This document shows positions 11,716 to 23,421 of a stretch of 64,000 nucleotides of DNA, one piece after another. Source of the DNA: Durusdinium trenchii (taxonomy: Eukaryota; Sar; Dinophyceae; Suessiales; Symbiodiniaceae). The translations under genes were made by a program, and so were the position numbers. Within the stretch, counting starts at the first letter, position 1. Each line of letters opens with the position of its first letter. Location of the stretch: assembly GCA_963970005.1 (NCBI GenBank), contig CAXAMN010006646.1, forward strand, positions 78,813-142,812, given 5' to 3'. The notes below the pieces were generated by a model. It ran no database searches. It was given only the letters and a program-made list of their open reading frames with translations, and was not told the DNA's origin.

Positions 11716-12120
11716 GTTCAGGTGGAGAATATTGGCCGCGGCGAACGCAGGATGAAGTGAGGGACGAGCATCTTTGCCATTGAAGGAGGATTAGCTCCGG
11801 CTCGGCTGACCAACAGCTCCGGAAGTTGAGCAGTTGTGATCTATGTGGAGCCACAGAACCACACAAAAACGAGAAAAAGACGAGTCATGGAACCTAGTCT
11901 TGTTTGTGGTGCAGTACCATTATGTCCTTTTGGACCATGCACACCAGGTGGTTTCCTTTCGGAAGCTGGCTAAAACCAAGCCCGGCCAGGTGGTCGATCT
12001 GGTTGCCACACTGGTTGCCAGGTCTTCAAATGGGTTATTTGGTCGATAGATACAGCACCCTCAACCGTATGCGGTTGCATTCAAGAATAGAGTATTAGGA
12101 TATCAGATGATATCAGTAAT

Positions 12121-12247
12121 GCAAGTTAAGTTTCCCACCAAATCTAGGAATCACATGAATAGTGCAAGCGTGAGCTATCCTGCTTCCTAGGTAGTAGCTA
12201 CTTAAGCTACTAGCGACTCCCTAGCTTCTACTAGCTACCTACCCCCC
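12121..12247 (-). repeat. dispersed ~130-bp repeat, inverted copy A
   Basis: Read on the minus strand, the sequence GGTAGGTAGCTAGTAGAAGC, then GGATAGCTCACGCTT, then CCTAGATTT, then GGGAAACTT reappears on the plus strand at 16941-17078 with small indels. The copy is in the intron between 11715 and 12735 of the palmitoyltransferase gene. No protein is encoded. It looks like an old non-autonomous mobile element. Confidence 0.65.
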
Positions 12248-12347
12248 CGATACCTAAAAAAAGAAGGTAGACTGGTCTATTGTCCTTCTTTCTGGGTCTT
12301 GGGATGTCTAACTATTTTACTTTTTCATTTTTTTTCTTTGTGTCTAA

Positions 12348-12416
12348 TAGCGATGGCTCCAATCTACTAGCGATGGCCTCCAACCTAATAGCGAAGGCCT
12401 CCAACCTAGAAGCAAC
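12348..12416 (+). repeat. dispersed minisatellite block 2 (21-bp units)
   Basis: Three to four units of the form AGCGATGGCCTCCAACCTACT with point differences, in the same palmitoyltransferase intron as the repeat at 12121-12247. It belongs to the same family as the blocks at 19128 and 21468. Confidence 0.75.
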
Positions 12417-12734
12417 GTTTTCCGTTTTCTCGTACATAAATATCTCACATGTGAACCTCTCGAAGACCATGTTCCTGTCACACCCCCTTATTACGACTGG
12501 GATGTCGTTTCAAACTGCCTGAGTAGGCTTGGAGGCACCGAAATCTACCTGGGCGATTGCCTCAACCAACAACTGATGCAGTAGGTTTGGGTCAGAGCTA
12601 TTCCCTACTTTGCCCTCATCCCTAAGTCTCGTTCGTGTCTTGCTCGGCTCCTTTCCTGGCTTTTTCCATCATGACTCCATCACGCCGTAGGACGGCCCAC
12701 GCCACTGGACCTTCGTACCACGACCGGATGACAG

Positions 12735-12790
12735 GTACCACAACCAACGAAATGAGCAAGTGGAGCTACTTGAAGATGTGCCTCAAGCAC
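12735..12790 (+). CDS. DHHC palmitoyltransferase, TTxE exon
   Basis: Following acceptor gatgacag the joined frame reads R-TTTNE-MSKWSYLKMCLKH. The TTxE motif after helix 4 is diagnostic for DHHC S-acyltransferases and packs against the active site in the family. The following W and basic residues also resemble the ZDHHC4 subgroup. The exon is 56 nt and ends in phase 0 before donor GTGGGG, matching the phase of 13611-13664. Confidence 0.78.
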
Positions 12791-13610
12791 GTGGGGGGGC
12801 CCTAGTTTGAACTGTGGGCTGCGGCTGGAGCAAGTCTGGGTTATGTTCGTGCTAGCCGTGACTAGTCGGTCTAGCGGTGTCCCCGTGTGACTAGCGGTGT
12901 ACTGCGCAACCCAACCACCAAGATCCACCGATTTGAGTGATTTCTCACATCTTGACTTTTGACCATGATGGAAAAAAGGAAAAAACACTTTCCAACCAAA
13001 ATTTCAATCAACTCAGATTGGGCGCACTCACCAGTCCGTCGCGAGCTGAAACGCTTGATCTTCAAGTGGAGATGTCTTCCCAACTGAGACCCCCAACGGG
13101 ACGAAGCGTTGTCCGGAAACCCTTGACACTCGTCCTGTGTAACTGCAAAACCCCTTGACCACAAAACAGGAAAGCTCAACATTCACTGGCACAGCTCTTT
13201 GTTTCTTGAGGTTGATTCTGACCGTGCCTTCAGTTTTCTTTGGCAATGATCCACGAACCACCAACCATCATCCATCAGCGTGCGGATTGGTCACAACGAT
13301 GGCGACTCGCGCATGCTGAAGCGAACAACCAACCAACAACGACCCAAAGCAGAAGACTCCTTGGGTATGCCCCGGAGCAAAGACAGACCCTCATCAACAC
13401 ATGTAGCAGAGCAGGGAGTAGAGGGGGCCTGTAGTCGCTGCGCGTTGCGCTATGATAGTGAGGAGCTGTAGTTGCCACCCCGAGAGGATGACCATGGCCT
13501 TGCAAGACTCCAGGACGAGGCGGTGCACTGAACACGAATCCCATTTGATTGGGCGGTCCTTGCCGGGAAGACGGCCGAAGGCGCAGCCTCGCACGCACAG
13601 CATCGCGCAG

Positions 13611-13664
13611 GAGGGCCCTGAGGGCAAGGACAAGATCCGTCTGCTGAACAATGAGTACAACCAG
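13611..13664 (+). CDS. DHHC palmitoyltransferase, C-terminal cytosolic exon
   Basis: An 18-codon exon (EGPEGKDKIRLLNNEYNQ) between acceptor catcgcgcag and donor GTGGGA, phase 0 on both sides. It is charged, as expected for the cytosolic tail after the TTxE motif. It is assigned to this gene by phase and position, not by a conserved motif. Confidence 0.5.
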
Positions 13665-13782
13665 GTGGGACTCAAGTCAAGCGGCCCAGCTTTGATGATC
13701 TTTGTGGTGTTCGTTGCGAAGCAACCCTTACTGAATCAACAGGTCCAGTACCTAAGGGCCATTTGGATTTCAATGATTTCAG

Positions 13783-13971
13783 GTCTACAAAGATGTTGCA
13801 GCCAGCACATGTGGCATGCTCCAAATCCACGTTGGTTTGGATCCCATTTGCATCCGTTCCTCCGTAGGAAGTGTCAACTCATATATGACAAGGCAATTGG
13901 ATTCTGGAGCACCTTGTCAGGATGCCCAGTCCTCACCTGAATTCATGATGTTTAGTTTTTTAGGGCAATAA
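13783..13971 (+). CDS. DHHC palmitoyltransferase, possible terminal exon
   Basis: After a strong acceptor gatttcag a phase-0 frame runs 62 codons (beginning VYKDVAASTC) to TAA at 13969-13971. In a shifted frame the same DNA encodes IYDKAIGFWSTLSG, which looks more like the Y-D-x-G segment found in some DHHC tails but would need a different entry point. I cannot decide between the two. Confidence 0.3.
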   Translation, partial: VYKDVAASTCGMLQIHVGLDPICIRSSVGSVNSYMTRQLDSGAPCQDAQSSPEFMMFSFLGQ

Positions 13972-16940
13972 GGGCGCATGTGGGGCGATCGCAACGAGTC
14001 CAGGTCCATTGAGAACCACCTCGTCTCACGCGTGTTGGCTCAAAGTGCAGCTGAAGAGGAACATGGCGACCATTTGCAAATGATGGACTGTACAGTCTAT
14101 GGACGCAGATGTCAGCAAGTTGAAGCACTGACAACAAGCTAATGAAGTAAGTTGTTGCAGACTTCTAGTCTGCACCCCACTACCAAGCTCAAGATACGCA
14201 CCCTTGCAGAACTGCCAGCCGCTTATGTGAGAAGCTTGAATCCCAAAAAGGTCCGAAGAGGCTGCAAAGAAGCAATCATCTCAGCACCAGAGCTGTTTGT
14301 CAAAAAAGAAGCACAAAGGCAGGTAGAGGTAGACCATTGGTGGGGAGAAAAGACGCATGCATTTCTGCGGACTGCATCACGCTTTCCTGGAAAAGCGCTT
14401 TTCCAAAGTGCTCGACATCCCTTGGGCACTTTGACACTCCGACCCAACATGGAGGCGGGAGTTGGAAGACTGGAAGAGGATGGAATCCAGCTGGATGTCG
14501 GTTGGGCTGGTAGGTAATTATGATAATTATGGATCTCTTTTTTAAAAGCTTGAGGATTTGACAGGATCTTCATTTGAAGAAAGAAGTCCGAAAGCTCCTG
14601 GTGTTCACAGTGTCGATCTCCGACTACCTACCATTGAACTTATTTGCTCACTTCTCAAAATCAAGTTCAGGATTCTTCGTTCGATGTCACCGGGATGTTC
14701 CATGCCATTTGGCTCGTTCGCACACCCGATCCACTCTTTTGGACCGATCCTTTTGGAACGGACCTTTCCATCATTTGCACTGGTTTCTCCCGGGAAACCG
14801 GTCGGAAAGATGATCTCGGTCGTTGGAGGTTTCTCCTTCCTGGTTTCTTCGACCGCTCGACCACCCAGGCGACGGTGGCGTTGCCTGCGGACCTGCGGCA
14901 GACTGGAAGGTGGGCCAGTGGGATCTGTGGAGCGCCGGACCTGCTCGAGGTGGTGAAGCGGGGGGGGCCGGCGGGTCAGTTCCTGCTCGAGTGGCGCTCA
15001 GTTCCTCCTGAGTCTTCGGCCGAGCTCCGCCGAGGCAGTCGGCGTGTCGAGTTTCGGACTCTCATAGCCCGGGGGGGTCAGGGCATCCAGGCCACGATGT
15101 CGCTGGGAGTTCCAGTGGGTTCCAGTGGGTTCCAGTTCGACTAAAACCATAGGCCGGTTCCGAAGGGCCCCTGGTTCCTTAGTACTCGTGGTTGGCCTAG
15201 GATGCGCTGGCTGGACCTTGCTATGACTTGTGTTGGTGGCAAGTCCGGTGCGTTTCTGGTCGCTAGGCCGGTCGGAGCGTGGTGGCAGTTCCAATTGGGG
15301 AGGGTGAACATGATGATGAAAATAGGGAGACCTCTCAGTTGGACCCTCTGGAAGGCTTGGGTCCAACCCCTTGGGGGGGCCAGAGGGTTGGCCAGGCGTG
15401 AAAACACGCCGTGTTCTACGAAGCGCCGTTCGGAACGGGCGGTTTTCACCTGGACCGAGTTCACCCAGAATGGAACAACTCGAGCTTTGGATGTCAGTCA
15501 TTTTTTGCAGAAAATGACGGCCTGACTTAAGCATGCGGGAGCCACATCATTTTTTGGGGCACATCCCATTTGAGGTGATTTTGGCAACACGGTCGCGCGC
15601 CGCAGAAAAAAGAGTTTCAGCTAGTTTCCATTCAACCGCCCGCAACATGGCGAGTGGACTGAAGAGAATATTGGCACTCCCCGTTTGGCTCACCCTTCGG
15701 TCCGTTGCTTTCCCGGCATGAAAGACTTGTTTGCTGTACCTCGCGGTACCTCACGAGGCTTCAAGGGCAAGCGGGCAATGTGGATAGCGGTGCCAAACCC
15801 AAAGGGACGTGCCTGGGATGTGCCATGAGACGTGGGACGTGCCATGAAACCACTAAGAAAAGAGAAGACAGAGAAGAACATCAAGGAAGGCAACGGTTTT
15901 CGATCTCGTTTTTTTCATGCAGAAGAAGAACATCAAGCCCGGCCAGTTTCTTCTTGCTTGGTTGACTGGACTCCAGTGAGGCTTTCGCGCCCATTTCAAA
16001 AAAAACATTGCTATAGGATGCTATATAGGACCAATATAGGACCCATGTTCCATGGGTCTGATTCATTGGATCATTTCGGTCGGAGTGGGGCTTCCCGGCT
16101 TTCAATATCCACCGCCTTCCCTGGACTAGGGTGAACTCTCTCTGAGGACTCTGGCTGAAGCCATGAACAAAGCCCTCATGGACAAACGTGCGCGGCCCAA
16201 ATGCGCGAAAGGGGGCTTGAGGAGCCGAGTGTCGACATGGCTTCGGGACCAAAATTCTCCAGACTCTAGATGCCTAAGATATCGAGATTTTCATGCAACA
16301 CCCACCATAGGGCACTAGGGTCTTCATGACAAGTAGCCGCCTGCACCAAGGACATGGGCAATAGCTGCAAAAGAAGTACCATGAAGAACCCCCAGCAGTT
16401 TTCCATGGTTTTCACGTGACCCCAGCTGGGGGCAGGTTTCATGCTCGAAGAGTAGGCGAGCAGTTGCAGCTGCTTGGAATGTTGCTGACTGTTGCTAAGT
16501 CAGGCTTCTACCCACTCTCGAAGAGACTCCGCGCTCCCAAGACCTGCATGCTCTGCTCAAAACTACACATTTGTCTTGAGGAGAATTGGCGTTCAGTGGA
16601 CGCTTTGAAGGCTTTCATCTCAATCGTCGTCCTTTGCTTTCAGCCTCTTTTGGTCCTTTTCCGACATGCAAACACGGGAAACACATCGGCACACACGCTC
16701 CTAGAAAGCTGCCACTTCCTCCGGACTCCCACCAGTCCTGCGAAACGTCCTCCGTTTTCGGCCACGGGGTGGGTGCCAGCGGGTTTCTGTTCCTACCTTC
16801 CTCAGGGATGCGCCCTACGGAAAGACACTGCTGTTCCCTTCTCACCTGAGACGGCTGGGAGTCCGAAGCGCCCGCGACGCTCACATAGATAAGCACTTTT
16901 TTGGGGGGGGGTAGGCCGTTAGAGGTGAGGTAGGCTAGCT
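13972..16940. other. long stretch without a recognised gene
   Basis: Several open frames of 100-180 codons occur (for example 14152-14517, 14644-15144 and 16416-16892 on +). They overlap others on the opposite strand and have no family motif. A 16-bp perfect palindrome GGAAAAGCGCTTTTCC lies near 14391. No mobile element is recognised. Confidence 0.4.
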
Positions 16941-17078
16941 AGGTAGGTAGCTAGTAGAAGCTACTGAGTCGCTAAGCTACTACTTAGGACGTAGGATAGC
17001 TCACGCTTCTTAGGGAGCTTCCTTGAAGAAACGCTCGTATTATTCATTTCGTTCCTAGATTTTTAGGGAAACTTGATC
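16941..17078 (+). repeat. dispersed ~130-bp repeat, copy B
   Basis: Plus-strand partner of 12121-12247. The shared order of words is GGTAGGTAGCTAGTAGAAGC, GAGTCGCTA, AGCTACTAC, GGATAGCTCACGCTT, TATTCAT, CCTAGATTT, GGGAAACTT. Differences are small indels and scattered substitutions, so this is an old copy. Confidence 0.65.
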
Positions 17079-18068
17079 ACCTGATAACATGCAACAAACT
17101 GACGACATTTCCTATGAATTCCTGCTGACCCAAGCACAGGCATTCCTCCCAACCACCAGCGATTGATGTCACGTGGCGTCACGTGGCGCTTCCCCAGGTG
17201 ATCGCGGAAGCTTCTTGGGCCAAGCCTGTCGCCGACACCAGGCGTTTTGCCGCGGGTGCGTGCAGGTGGTGAAGTGTTTCCTATGCTTCACATTTTTATT
17301 AATTTGGCTCAGACTTCGACGATCGCGAGTCTTGTGGGACTTCAAAGATCTGTTCGAGATTCCAAGTTCGAGATATGAATCCAATTGCATTGTTGCCCCC
17401 ACGTTGCAAGCATTGCTGATTGAAACCTTTGGAGTTTCAGCATATCCAGGCCATCGCAGTCAATGGTTTGAGATGTGTCAGCTCAAAAGATGTACCTTAG
17501 GAGCCCCCGACACCCAATAAAACCAAATCTTCCAAATCCGGCACCTGAATCGGCGCAGAGGTACTGGAGGTCAGCCAGGTGTAGGGAGGCTTCCCCGAAA
17601 AGAATCCTTTTCATCTCACCAACAAACCATCTCTCGAGCTTTTTCACACCAACTTGTGCTGAACAAAACCTCAATCCCTCGACGGAATGGATCCGGTCGC
17701 ATCGCAGGCATTGTCGTTTTGTGGGTGAATCCATGCAGATTCACTATGCCGCATCCGACCCCCCTTTACCCTGCTCGAGATCCCAACATCAACCAGTTGC
17801 CATTCTTCGGATGACGTCGCGTCCGTCTCGGGGGTTGAGGCAGGCAGCGGCTATGGGATGTACCGGGGCCCTTGTCATCCTGCAAGTTGGTCACCACACG
17901 AGACGGTACCTTGGAGGGTGATCGGGGTGATCGGAGGATGGGCACGTGGGTGGGAAGCATCAATGGAACTTGTTGTGTATAATTACAACGAAACTCTAGG
18001 AAAGTGGACTGGCCCTTGGGGGGGGTCTGAGAACTCGAATCACGTGACAGTTCATGGCACACAGAAAG

Positions 18069-18125
18069 GAACTCCAAAACACGGAGAGCCTTGCCAACAA
18101 AGCCTGGTGGAAAATGCAACTAGAG
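18069..18125 (+). CDS. candidate exon of an unidentified gene
   Basis: A 19-codon, phase 0/0 exon-like segment between AG and GT (ELQNTESLANKAWWKMQLE). It could join directly to the next candidate at 18785. No family recognised. Evidence is limited to splice-site placement and a protein-like composition. Confidence 0.3.
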
Positions 18126-18784
18126 GTGGTCCACATTGAGGTGCTTTTTCACACTCACGTTGGATCTGTTCCTGGGACGGAGTGTCTAGAAATATCTTTA
18201 ATCCCTAAGAAACTCGCACGGCAAGGTCTGTGTGCGGATGAGATTCTCAAAGCTTGGAGTGAACCAAAAGCAGGTCTGACCGACACCCCAACATCTCGGG
18301 ACAGCATTAGAGGTGACGTACCGTATGACCTCGAACCATCCAAAACCCTAAATCCCTCATACCTCAGTGTGGGTTCACGCACCACACCGAAACCACACCT
18401 GCGGCCACATCCACCCGCCGCCACATCCGCGTGGAACCACCTGCAGGCCTTAGTCCAGGGCTTGAAGGGCTGGCAAGTCACCGAGTCGGATCAGGCGGGA
18501 GGCGGAGTGAAGGGGTGGAAAGGAGGACGGACGAAGGCGGGTTCCTTCCTTTTTCCGGCTTGGGCATGGGGGAGTGCCCAGAATGTCCATCTGTTTCATT
18601 GAGTGTCAATCTGTTCATGTTCCAGAACCGTCTTCATTCAAAACAAGCCGACCCTCTTAGCCGGTCTTCTCGTGGCCTCCACTCGTTGTTCCAGACCGGT
18701 CACGGTCCGCTTTCCCGGTCTCCACCCGGTCTCCAGTCTCGGTCTCCCAAGGATGGTCCGGACCGCCGTTTGGGCTGAATGCAG

Positions 18785-18860
18785 GTCACCCACGCGGAGG
18801 CCTTGTTGCACACTGATAAGCTGGAGATGGGGAAGAAGTACCAGTGCCACCCGACGATGC
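18785..18860 (+). CDS. candidate exon of the same unidentified gene
   Basis: After acceptor ctgaatgcag a frame of about 25 codons encodes VTHAEALLHTDKLEMGKKYQ followed by CHPTM. The donor is GTTGGT (18861) or GTAGTT (18865). With the first donor it joins the candidate at 19223 in phase. The peptide looks genuine but matches no family I can name. Confidence 0.38.
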
Positions 18861-19127
18861 GTTGGTAGTTGGGCGATGGGTCGAGTTTTGGTCTTTTTCC
18901 TGCGAGTTGGAGCCATTGATCTTATAAAGGAGGATGTGAATGTATATTCTAGTGGGCCCAAAGCTTTGCAAGTGAAAATGCTTGAATCATCTTGAACCTG
19001 GAACCTCAATCTACTCATCTAACTCCTCTTCCTGAGAAGTGGCCACAATCACCTGTTAAACATCAGTCTTACTTCAGGTCCTTTCCTCCCTACCTTGCGC
19101 AGTCTGGTCAATCCTTGCTCCCTGTGG

Positions 19128-19190
19128 GTATGGCCTCCAACCTACTAGTGATGGCCTCCAACCTACTAGCGATGGCCTCCAAAGTGGGTG
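19128..19190 (+). repeat. dispersed minisatellite block 3 (21-bp units)
   Basis: Three units of ATGGCCTCCAACCTACTAGC type, the most regular block of the family. It lies just ahead of the candidate exon at 19223. Confidence 0.78.
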
Positions 19191-19222
19191 AATTTGTGGG
19201 GATCCTCGCAGCTCGCTTTCAG

Positions 19223-19323
19223 GTCAGCTGAGCAGTCGCCTTCAGCGTGTGGCTCCCGACAACTCGGACTACTACTTCAAGCCGCCCAACTGCGAGCAGA
19301 ACAGGAAGTACAGCAACCTCCAG
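19223..19323 (+). CDS. candidate exon of the same unidentified gene
   Basis: Following gctttcag the frame reads QLSSRLQRVAPDNSDYYFKP then PNCEQNRKYSNLQ. It is free of low-complexity sequence and joins in phase to 18785-18860. The right end is uncertain because the next bases GAGAGA would be a GA donor. Function unknown. Confidence 0.38.
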
Positions 19324-21467
19324 GAGAGAACCTACCGCACCGCGGTCGTCGAACCTACCGCTGCGTTGGGCGACCGGTTCGCGCCCTGTCCAGCCACAGT
19401 TCTGTGGAGAAGTGGAGAAAGAGAAGTAGCGAAGGTAGGGAAGGGTAGGGATTTCGCGCCACTGGAACCAGAACCGGTGAACAGTTGGGTTCACCGGTCT
19501 CCAAAGAAATGCTTCGAAGTGTCAGTCTGAGAGAGACTTCGGTGGATGTGCAGCATCAGTTTTTGCACCATGGGAGCCCAAGAACTGGCAAGTTCGTGGG
19601 TTCTCAACAAAAATGTGTCTTTTGGGGAAAAAACACGATGTGTTATCTGGAGTCTAAAGCTAATGGTGAGTGTTGCTGTTTCTAATCGTGTATTTTGAGA
19701 GGCTTTTTGAGTTTCTCTCGGACTACACTTGGTACATCGTATGCCACGTTTCACAAACCAACGTGGATCCATGCATCTAGGGCTACGGGTCAAAACATAG
19801 CCTTTCTTCTGAGCAACCCTCAAGAACCCATAGATTTCCACGGGGTCTCCATGGGTTGCCACGGGATATCTAGGGGTTCGCCACGGGTTGGAGGAACAAG
19901 CTTTGTCTGAAAGAAAACGGCTACGCGTTATGTATGAGTTCCCAATGGGTTGCCACGGGTTGTTTATCTACGAGTTCCACCTCCCCTGCCCTGATTTGGG
20001 GACATGTATTTTTAAATGGGAGCATTCAGGGACATGTGAAAGTTGCTATAGTAAGCCAGGCGTGGTGTCACACCAGCATAGAGGCAAAGGGGCAGAGACG
20101 CTACCAGGTGCTTAGGATGGAGTGTTTTGGGAGGATTTCAAGAGAGCACGAGGTTCTTTTCCAAGAAGTCGAGTTTTTCATGGGCGCCATCTTAAAGGAC
20201 GAGTCTTCTTTTGGTCTTGAACCTACCTTTTTTGCCTGGATCTTCAAACGGCACAAGTTTTTGCCGCATGCATTTTTCAGTGAAGTTTTGGATTCCCAAA
20301 GACGCCGTCGGGACGCCCCGTTTAACGCCGTTTCTGTTTGGTTTCTGCCCGTGAAACTGCACCGTCTTGAAGGAAAAGATGTCATAACGGCATTTTTCTC
20401 TTGAAAAGGCAAATTCTGTGTGCTGTTTCGAAGATCCAGGTTTTTGAAGCTGATTCCATCGATGACAATTTGATACAATTGGTGGCTACAGGTGGACTCA
20501 CACCCATCATCCTCCGTCTAGGTGTGTTCCGTATGACACCCTCCAGTTCTTTCTTCCAAACTACCCCAACTCCTTGGCGAGATCGATCGATCGCCAGCCC
20601 CCCTGTCCTTCCGTTCTTCCACCAAAGCTCCACCTGTCCTCCCTGTTCGCATCGTCCGCCTCCCAGCCCCCTCGCGACGCTTAGCGACCACGGTCGCCGC
20701 AGCGACCAAGCCGTCCGCGGCGCGAGCAGGAGAATCCCGAGTCGCCCCGGAGCCGGCGCGCGCGGCAGATGGCGGCCGCGGCCCAACAGGCGAATGATGG
20801 ACATCTGGAGAGTGTTAACTGGTCTTAAGATCCTGTAAGCCTTTGAGGAGAAAACTCAGACTTTATGTGATGACTTCTGGGTATGGCAGGTATGGGTTGG
20901 CGAGGGTTGGGGCGAGTTCCATTCCCCCATCAACCCTCGATTCTTCTTTTTCTCGAAGGCCACCTTACAGAAGAAGCCTTTGCTGGCACAGATTCGTCAG
21001 CCGGTGGCGGCTTTGGAACGCCCGCGCGCGGGGGTGGCCTACAACATCCGGCGCTTGGAGGCCGGGCGCAGCCGGGCGCACTCCCAGTCATGTCGCCAGG
21101 CAGACCGTTTGGACTTGTCCTGTTTACATCATTCCGTTTACATGTGTTGTTTGTTCATAATTTTTTTTAAATGCATTTTATGCATGTATACAAATTGCAC
21201 ATTGTTGTTTGCATCGAACACAAAAATGACATCATCGACCGCATGCGGGGTCACGTTGGCCGCCGTTGGCCCATGCTTTTTTCAGGAAGTGTAGCGGCCT
21301 CCGCACTGGTATCACTTGCTGCACAGAACCACTTGCTCCATGCCACATGACTTGCTTGTTGGGGGTTTCACCCAAGGACGACCGGCACCTTTGGACGTGA
21401 GCCGACTCAGGGTGGTGGTCTCGTGACTCTTCCAGTCACCTTTTAATAGGCGTCAAGATGGGAATAT
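19324..21467. other. stretch without a firm gene
   Basis: It contains a possible exon near 20969-21099 (frame reading KKPLLAQIRQPVAALERPRA), but the surrounding DNA is GC-rich and open in several frames, so I do not annotate it as coding. Nothing else recognised. Confidence 0.35.
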
Positions 21468-21560
21468 GTAGTAGCGTCCTTGCTCCGTTCGTAGCGATGG
21501 CCTCCAACCGGAGAGCGATGGCCTCCAACCTAGTAGCTTCTTTGTTACTAGGAAGAACAT
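21468..21560 (+). repeat. dispersed minisatellite block 4
   Basis: Units mix the two variants of the family: TAGTAGCGTCCTTGCTCC, GTTCGTAGCGATGGCCTCCA and TAGTAGCTTCTTTGTTACTA. It lies about 120 bp upstream of the EF-hand-like exon. Confidence 0.75.
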
Positions 21561-21678
21561 GCTTGGAAGCTGTAATGAACGGCCCTACAGGCTCAGGGAC
21601 CCAAACATGGCACTTCAAACCCAAAGAATTTTGGTTTCTTCACCAATCGAGGGGGTCGTTCTTCACCAATCCATGCAG

Positions 21679-21804
21679 CTCTTGGCACGTTGGCACAGGA
21701 GTGGTTCAGACTCATGGATACCAACAACAGTGGCGAGATCACTGTGCGGAAGTTGATCATCGGAATGATGAGATATCAGGAGCCGGGAGGGAAGTCCGAG
21801 ATTG
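21679..21804 (+). CDS. EF-hand-like exon of an unidentified gene
   Basis: After acceptor ccatgcag the frame reads LGTLAQEWFRLMDTNNSGEI then TVRKLIIGMMRYQEPGG. The 12-residue loop DTNNSGEITVRK has the usual D1, N3, S5, G6 and I8 of a calcium-binding EF-hand, flanked by hydrophobic helix positions (WF, LI, MM). Position 12 is Lys instead of Glu, so calcium coordination may be weak or lost. In dinoflagellates a single EF-hand of this style often follows the pore region of voltage-gated cation channels, but no channel segment was found here, so that is only a suggestion. The donor side (GC at 21805) is inferred. Confidence 0.55.
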
Positions 21805-23346
21805 GCCACATGGACCACTCTGAAAGTCATCCTCTTCGTCATCCTCTTCGGCCTCTGTACTCGGGCCGAGTACACGAGATTTCGTCATGGAACGTGCAAA
21901 ACGCAAGGCCCCGAGTTCGGAGCAGGCGGTGGATGATCATGCCAGGCCTAGGGAGTGTAGGTCTCCGCCGCCTGGCCTCCGCCCCCCCACCCATCCCTTT
22001 TTTTGGGCTTCTGAAAAAAACCCTCATGGGGGCGACACCCGTCGAACACCGCACCTTTCGTCTTGAGTCCGAGCCATCGACATCCTGAGTCGCTGTGTGC
22101 AGCAGTGGCCTCTGCCTTTGTTGACCGAACAGCAGGGCAAACCTGCCACGGAGAGGTCAAGCAAACCGCCAGGCGAGGGCTCGGTGGGGGGTTCCAGAAT
22201 CGTCCTTGAAGCCCCAATGGACCGCCGCAAAAGAGCGAAGAAAGGTCTCCAATTCTTGTGCACTCCGTAGAGAGAGAGGTCCCACATGGATCTTGGAATC
22301 TGGGACCCAGCCACCCTTCGATTGGTGGAGACCTGAACTGGGACCTGACAGAGCAAGGGGATACAGATGGGATCGGATAGGCGAAAAAGGCCTGTTCAAG
22401 CTTTGCAGAGCAAGGATCCTTATTTGAGCACCCACCAAAGCAAGGTGTCGTACCCAACAACTTGAAACACGTACATTTTGATGGCGCATGATGGTGAATG
22501 CAACGCACGCCCGTACCGATGGCGGTTTCGCAACACATAGCTCGACCGTGACCGTGGGTGGCTCGATCCGATGGGTTTGATGGATGGTGGGAAGCTTGGA
22601 GGAATCTGTTTCCTTTGTTCTTTGAATTTGATGTGCAGTACTCTGTACCCTCCCTGAAACTGACATGGAAGATCGTGGAGCGGAAAAAACACATTTTTTT
22701 TGTATCCGAAAGAAGCTCTTCCGAAATCGGGGCCGCTTTACTTCCATTTTAGGGAGTGAGGGAGTTTGTACCTTTCCAGGATCTGCCGCAGTCTCTTTGG
22801 GTTGGAGCAAATAATTCTTAAACAGTGTGAGTAACCACCATTGAGCGGGTATGTGAACCGACTTCGAGGACACTGAGAGTGGTCGCACTGGGTATGACAT
22901 GGCAGAAAATCCATGAAAATCCCATCGCCCCGTGTTTAGGACACGAAGACCTTCAATATCTTTCAATAACCCAACATGGTTTAAGAGATGTTTCAGGGAC
23001 CTACTTCTGAGCTGTTCTCAGAACCGTTTGAGATTCTTTCTACTAAGTGTTCGATTTTCTATTTTTATATGACGGCAGGATACTCATTGTTTATAGTGAA
23101 GCATCTGATATGTCCTGGAAGCGTCGCCGACCAATCCCAGCTTGAGGTCGGTGATTGATCCGCAAACGGATGAGCATATAAGGTAGCCTCTTGATGAATA
23201 ACTTGCCTCCCATTTGGATTGTAAAACCTCTTTTTACATAATACAATTAACATTAATTAACATATCATAATCATAACTTATATAAGTATGGGAAGGGTTA
23301 CTGTACTTTTGTTACTGATCAAGAGTCTACATGATGGCAGTCGCAG
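21805..23346. other. probable intronic stretch, nothing else recognised
   Basis: Long open frames exist on the minus strand (21948-22694 and 22157-22966) but overlap each other in different frames and show no motif. AT-rich palindromic DNA lies near 23220-23290. Confidence 0.35.
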
Positions 23347-23421
23347 GACATCATGGACTTGATCTACTTGCTGAAGGACCTCGCCGTGGAGAGAGGATGT
23401 GATTCACAGATGTTTAGCTGA
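23347..23421 (+). CDS. candidate terminal exon
   Basis: After acceptor cagtcgcag the frame reads DIMDLIYLLKDLAVERGCDS then QMFS and a TGA stop. An amphipathic helix of this kind could follow the EF-hand exon of 21679-21804 in one protein, but the join cannot be proven because the donor side of that exon is ambiguous. Confidence 0.38.
   Translation, partial: DIMDLIYLLKDLAVERGCDSQMFS

Larger units (their letters stand above)
2028..13971 (+). other. DHHC palmitoyltransferase gene, exon-intron layout
   Basis: Gene-level entry. Proposed exons are 2028-2107, 3561-about 3673, 5225-5294, 5783-5821, 6925-7025, 7620-7685, 8239-8291, 10286-10342 (weak), 11659-11715, 12735-12790, 13611-13664 and possibly 13783-13971. 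Reading phase matches exactly across 6925/7620/8239, across 11659/12735/13611, and between 5225-5294 and 5783-5821. It does not close between exons 1, 2 and 3, so a small exon is probably missed there. Introns run from about 0.49 to 3.4 kb. The first zinc-domain intron has GC-AG ends (7026-7619); the next (7686-8238) and 11716-12734 are GT-AG. Introns hold the minisatellite blocks at 7440-7572 and 12348-12416, a hairpin at 8894-8988 and a dispersed repeat at 12121-12247. The product should be a multi-pass membrane S-acyltransferase of the ZDHHC4-like type. Confidence 0.75.

Noticed and set aside
14391..14406. Perfect 16-bp palindrome as a protein-binding site
   Set aside because: A single isolated occurrence with no neighbouring gene start; no basis for a regulatory claim.
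20382..20838. GC-rich overlapping frames on both strands near 20.6 kb
   Set aside because: High GC keeps all frames open; composition is repetitive (Arg/Pro/Ala) and no motif is present.
21948..22966. Minus-strand frames of 248 and 269 residues
   Set aside because: They overlap each other in different frames, have no domain or repeat signature and lie in a probable intron of the plus-strand gene.
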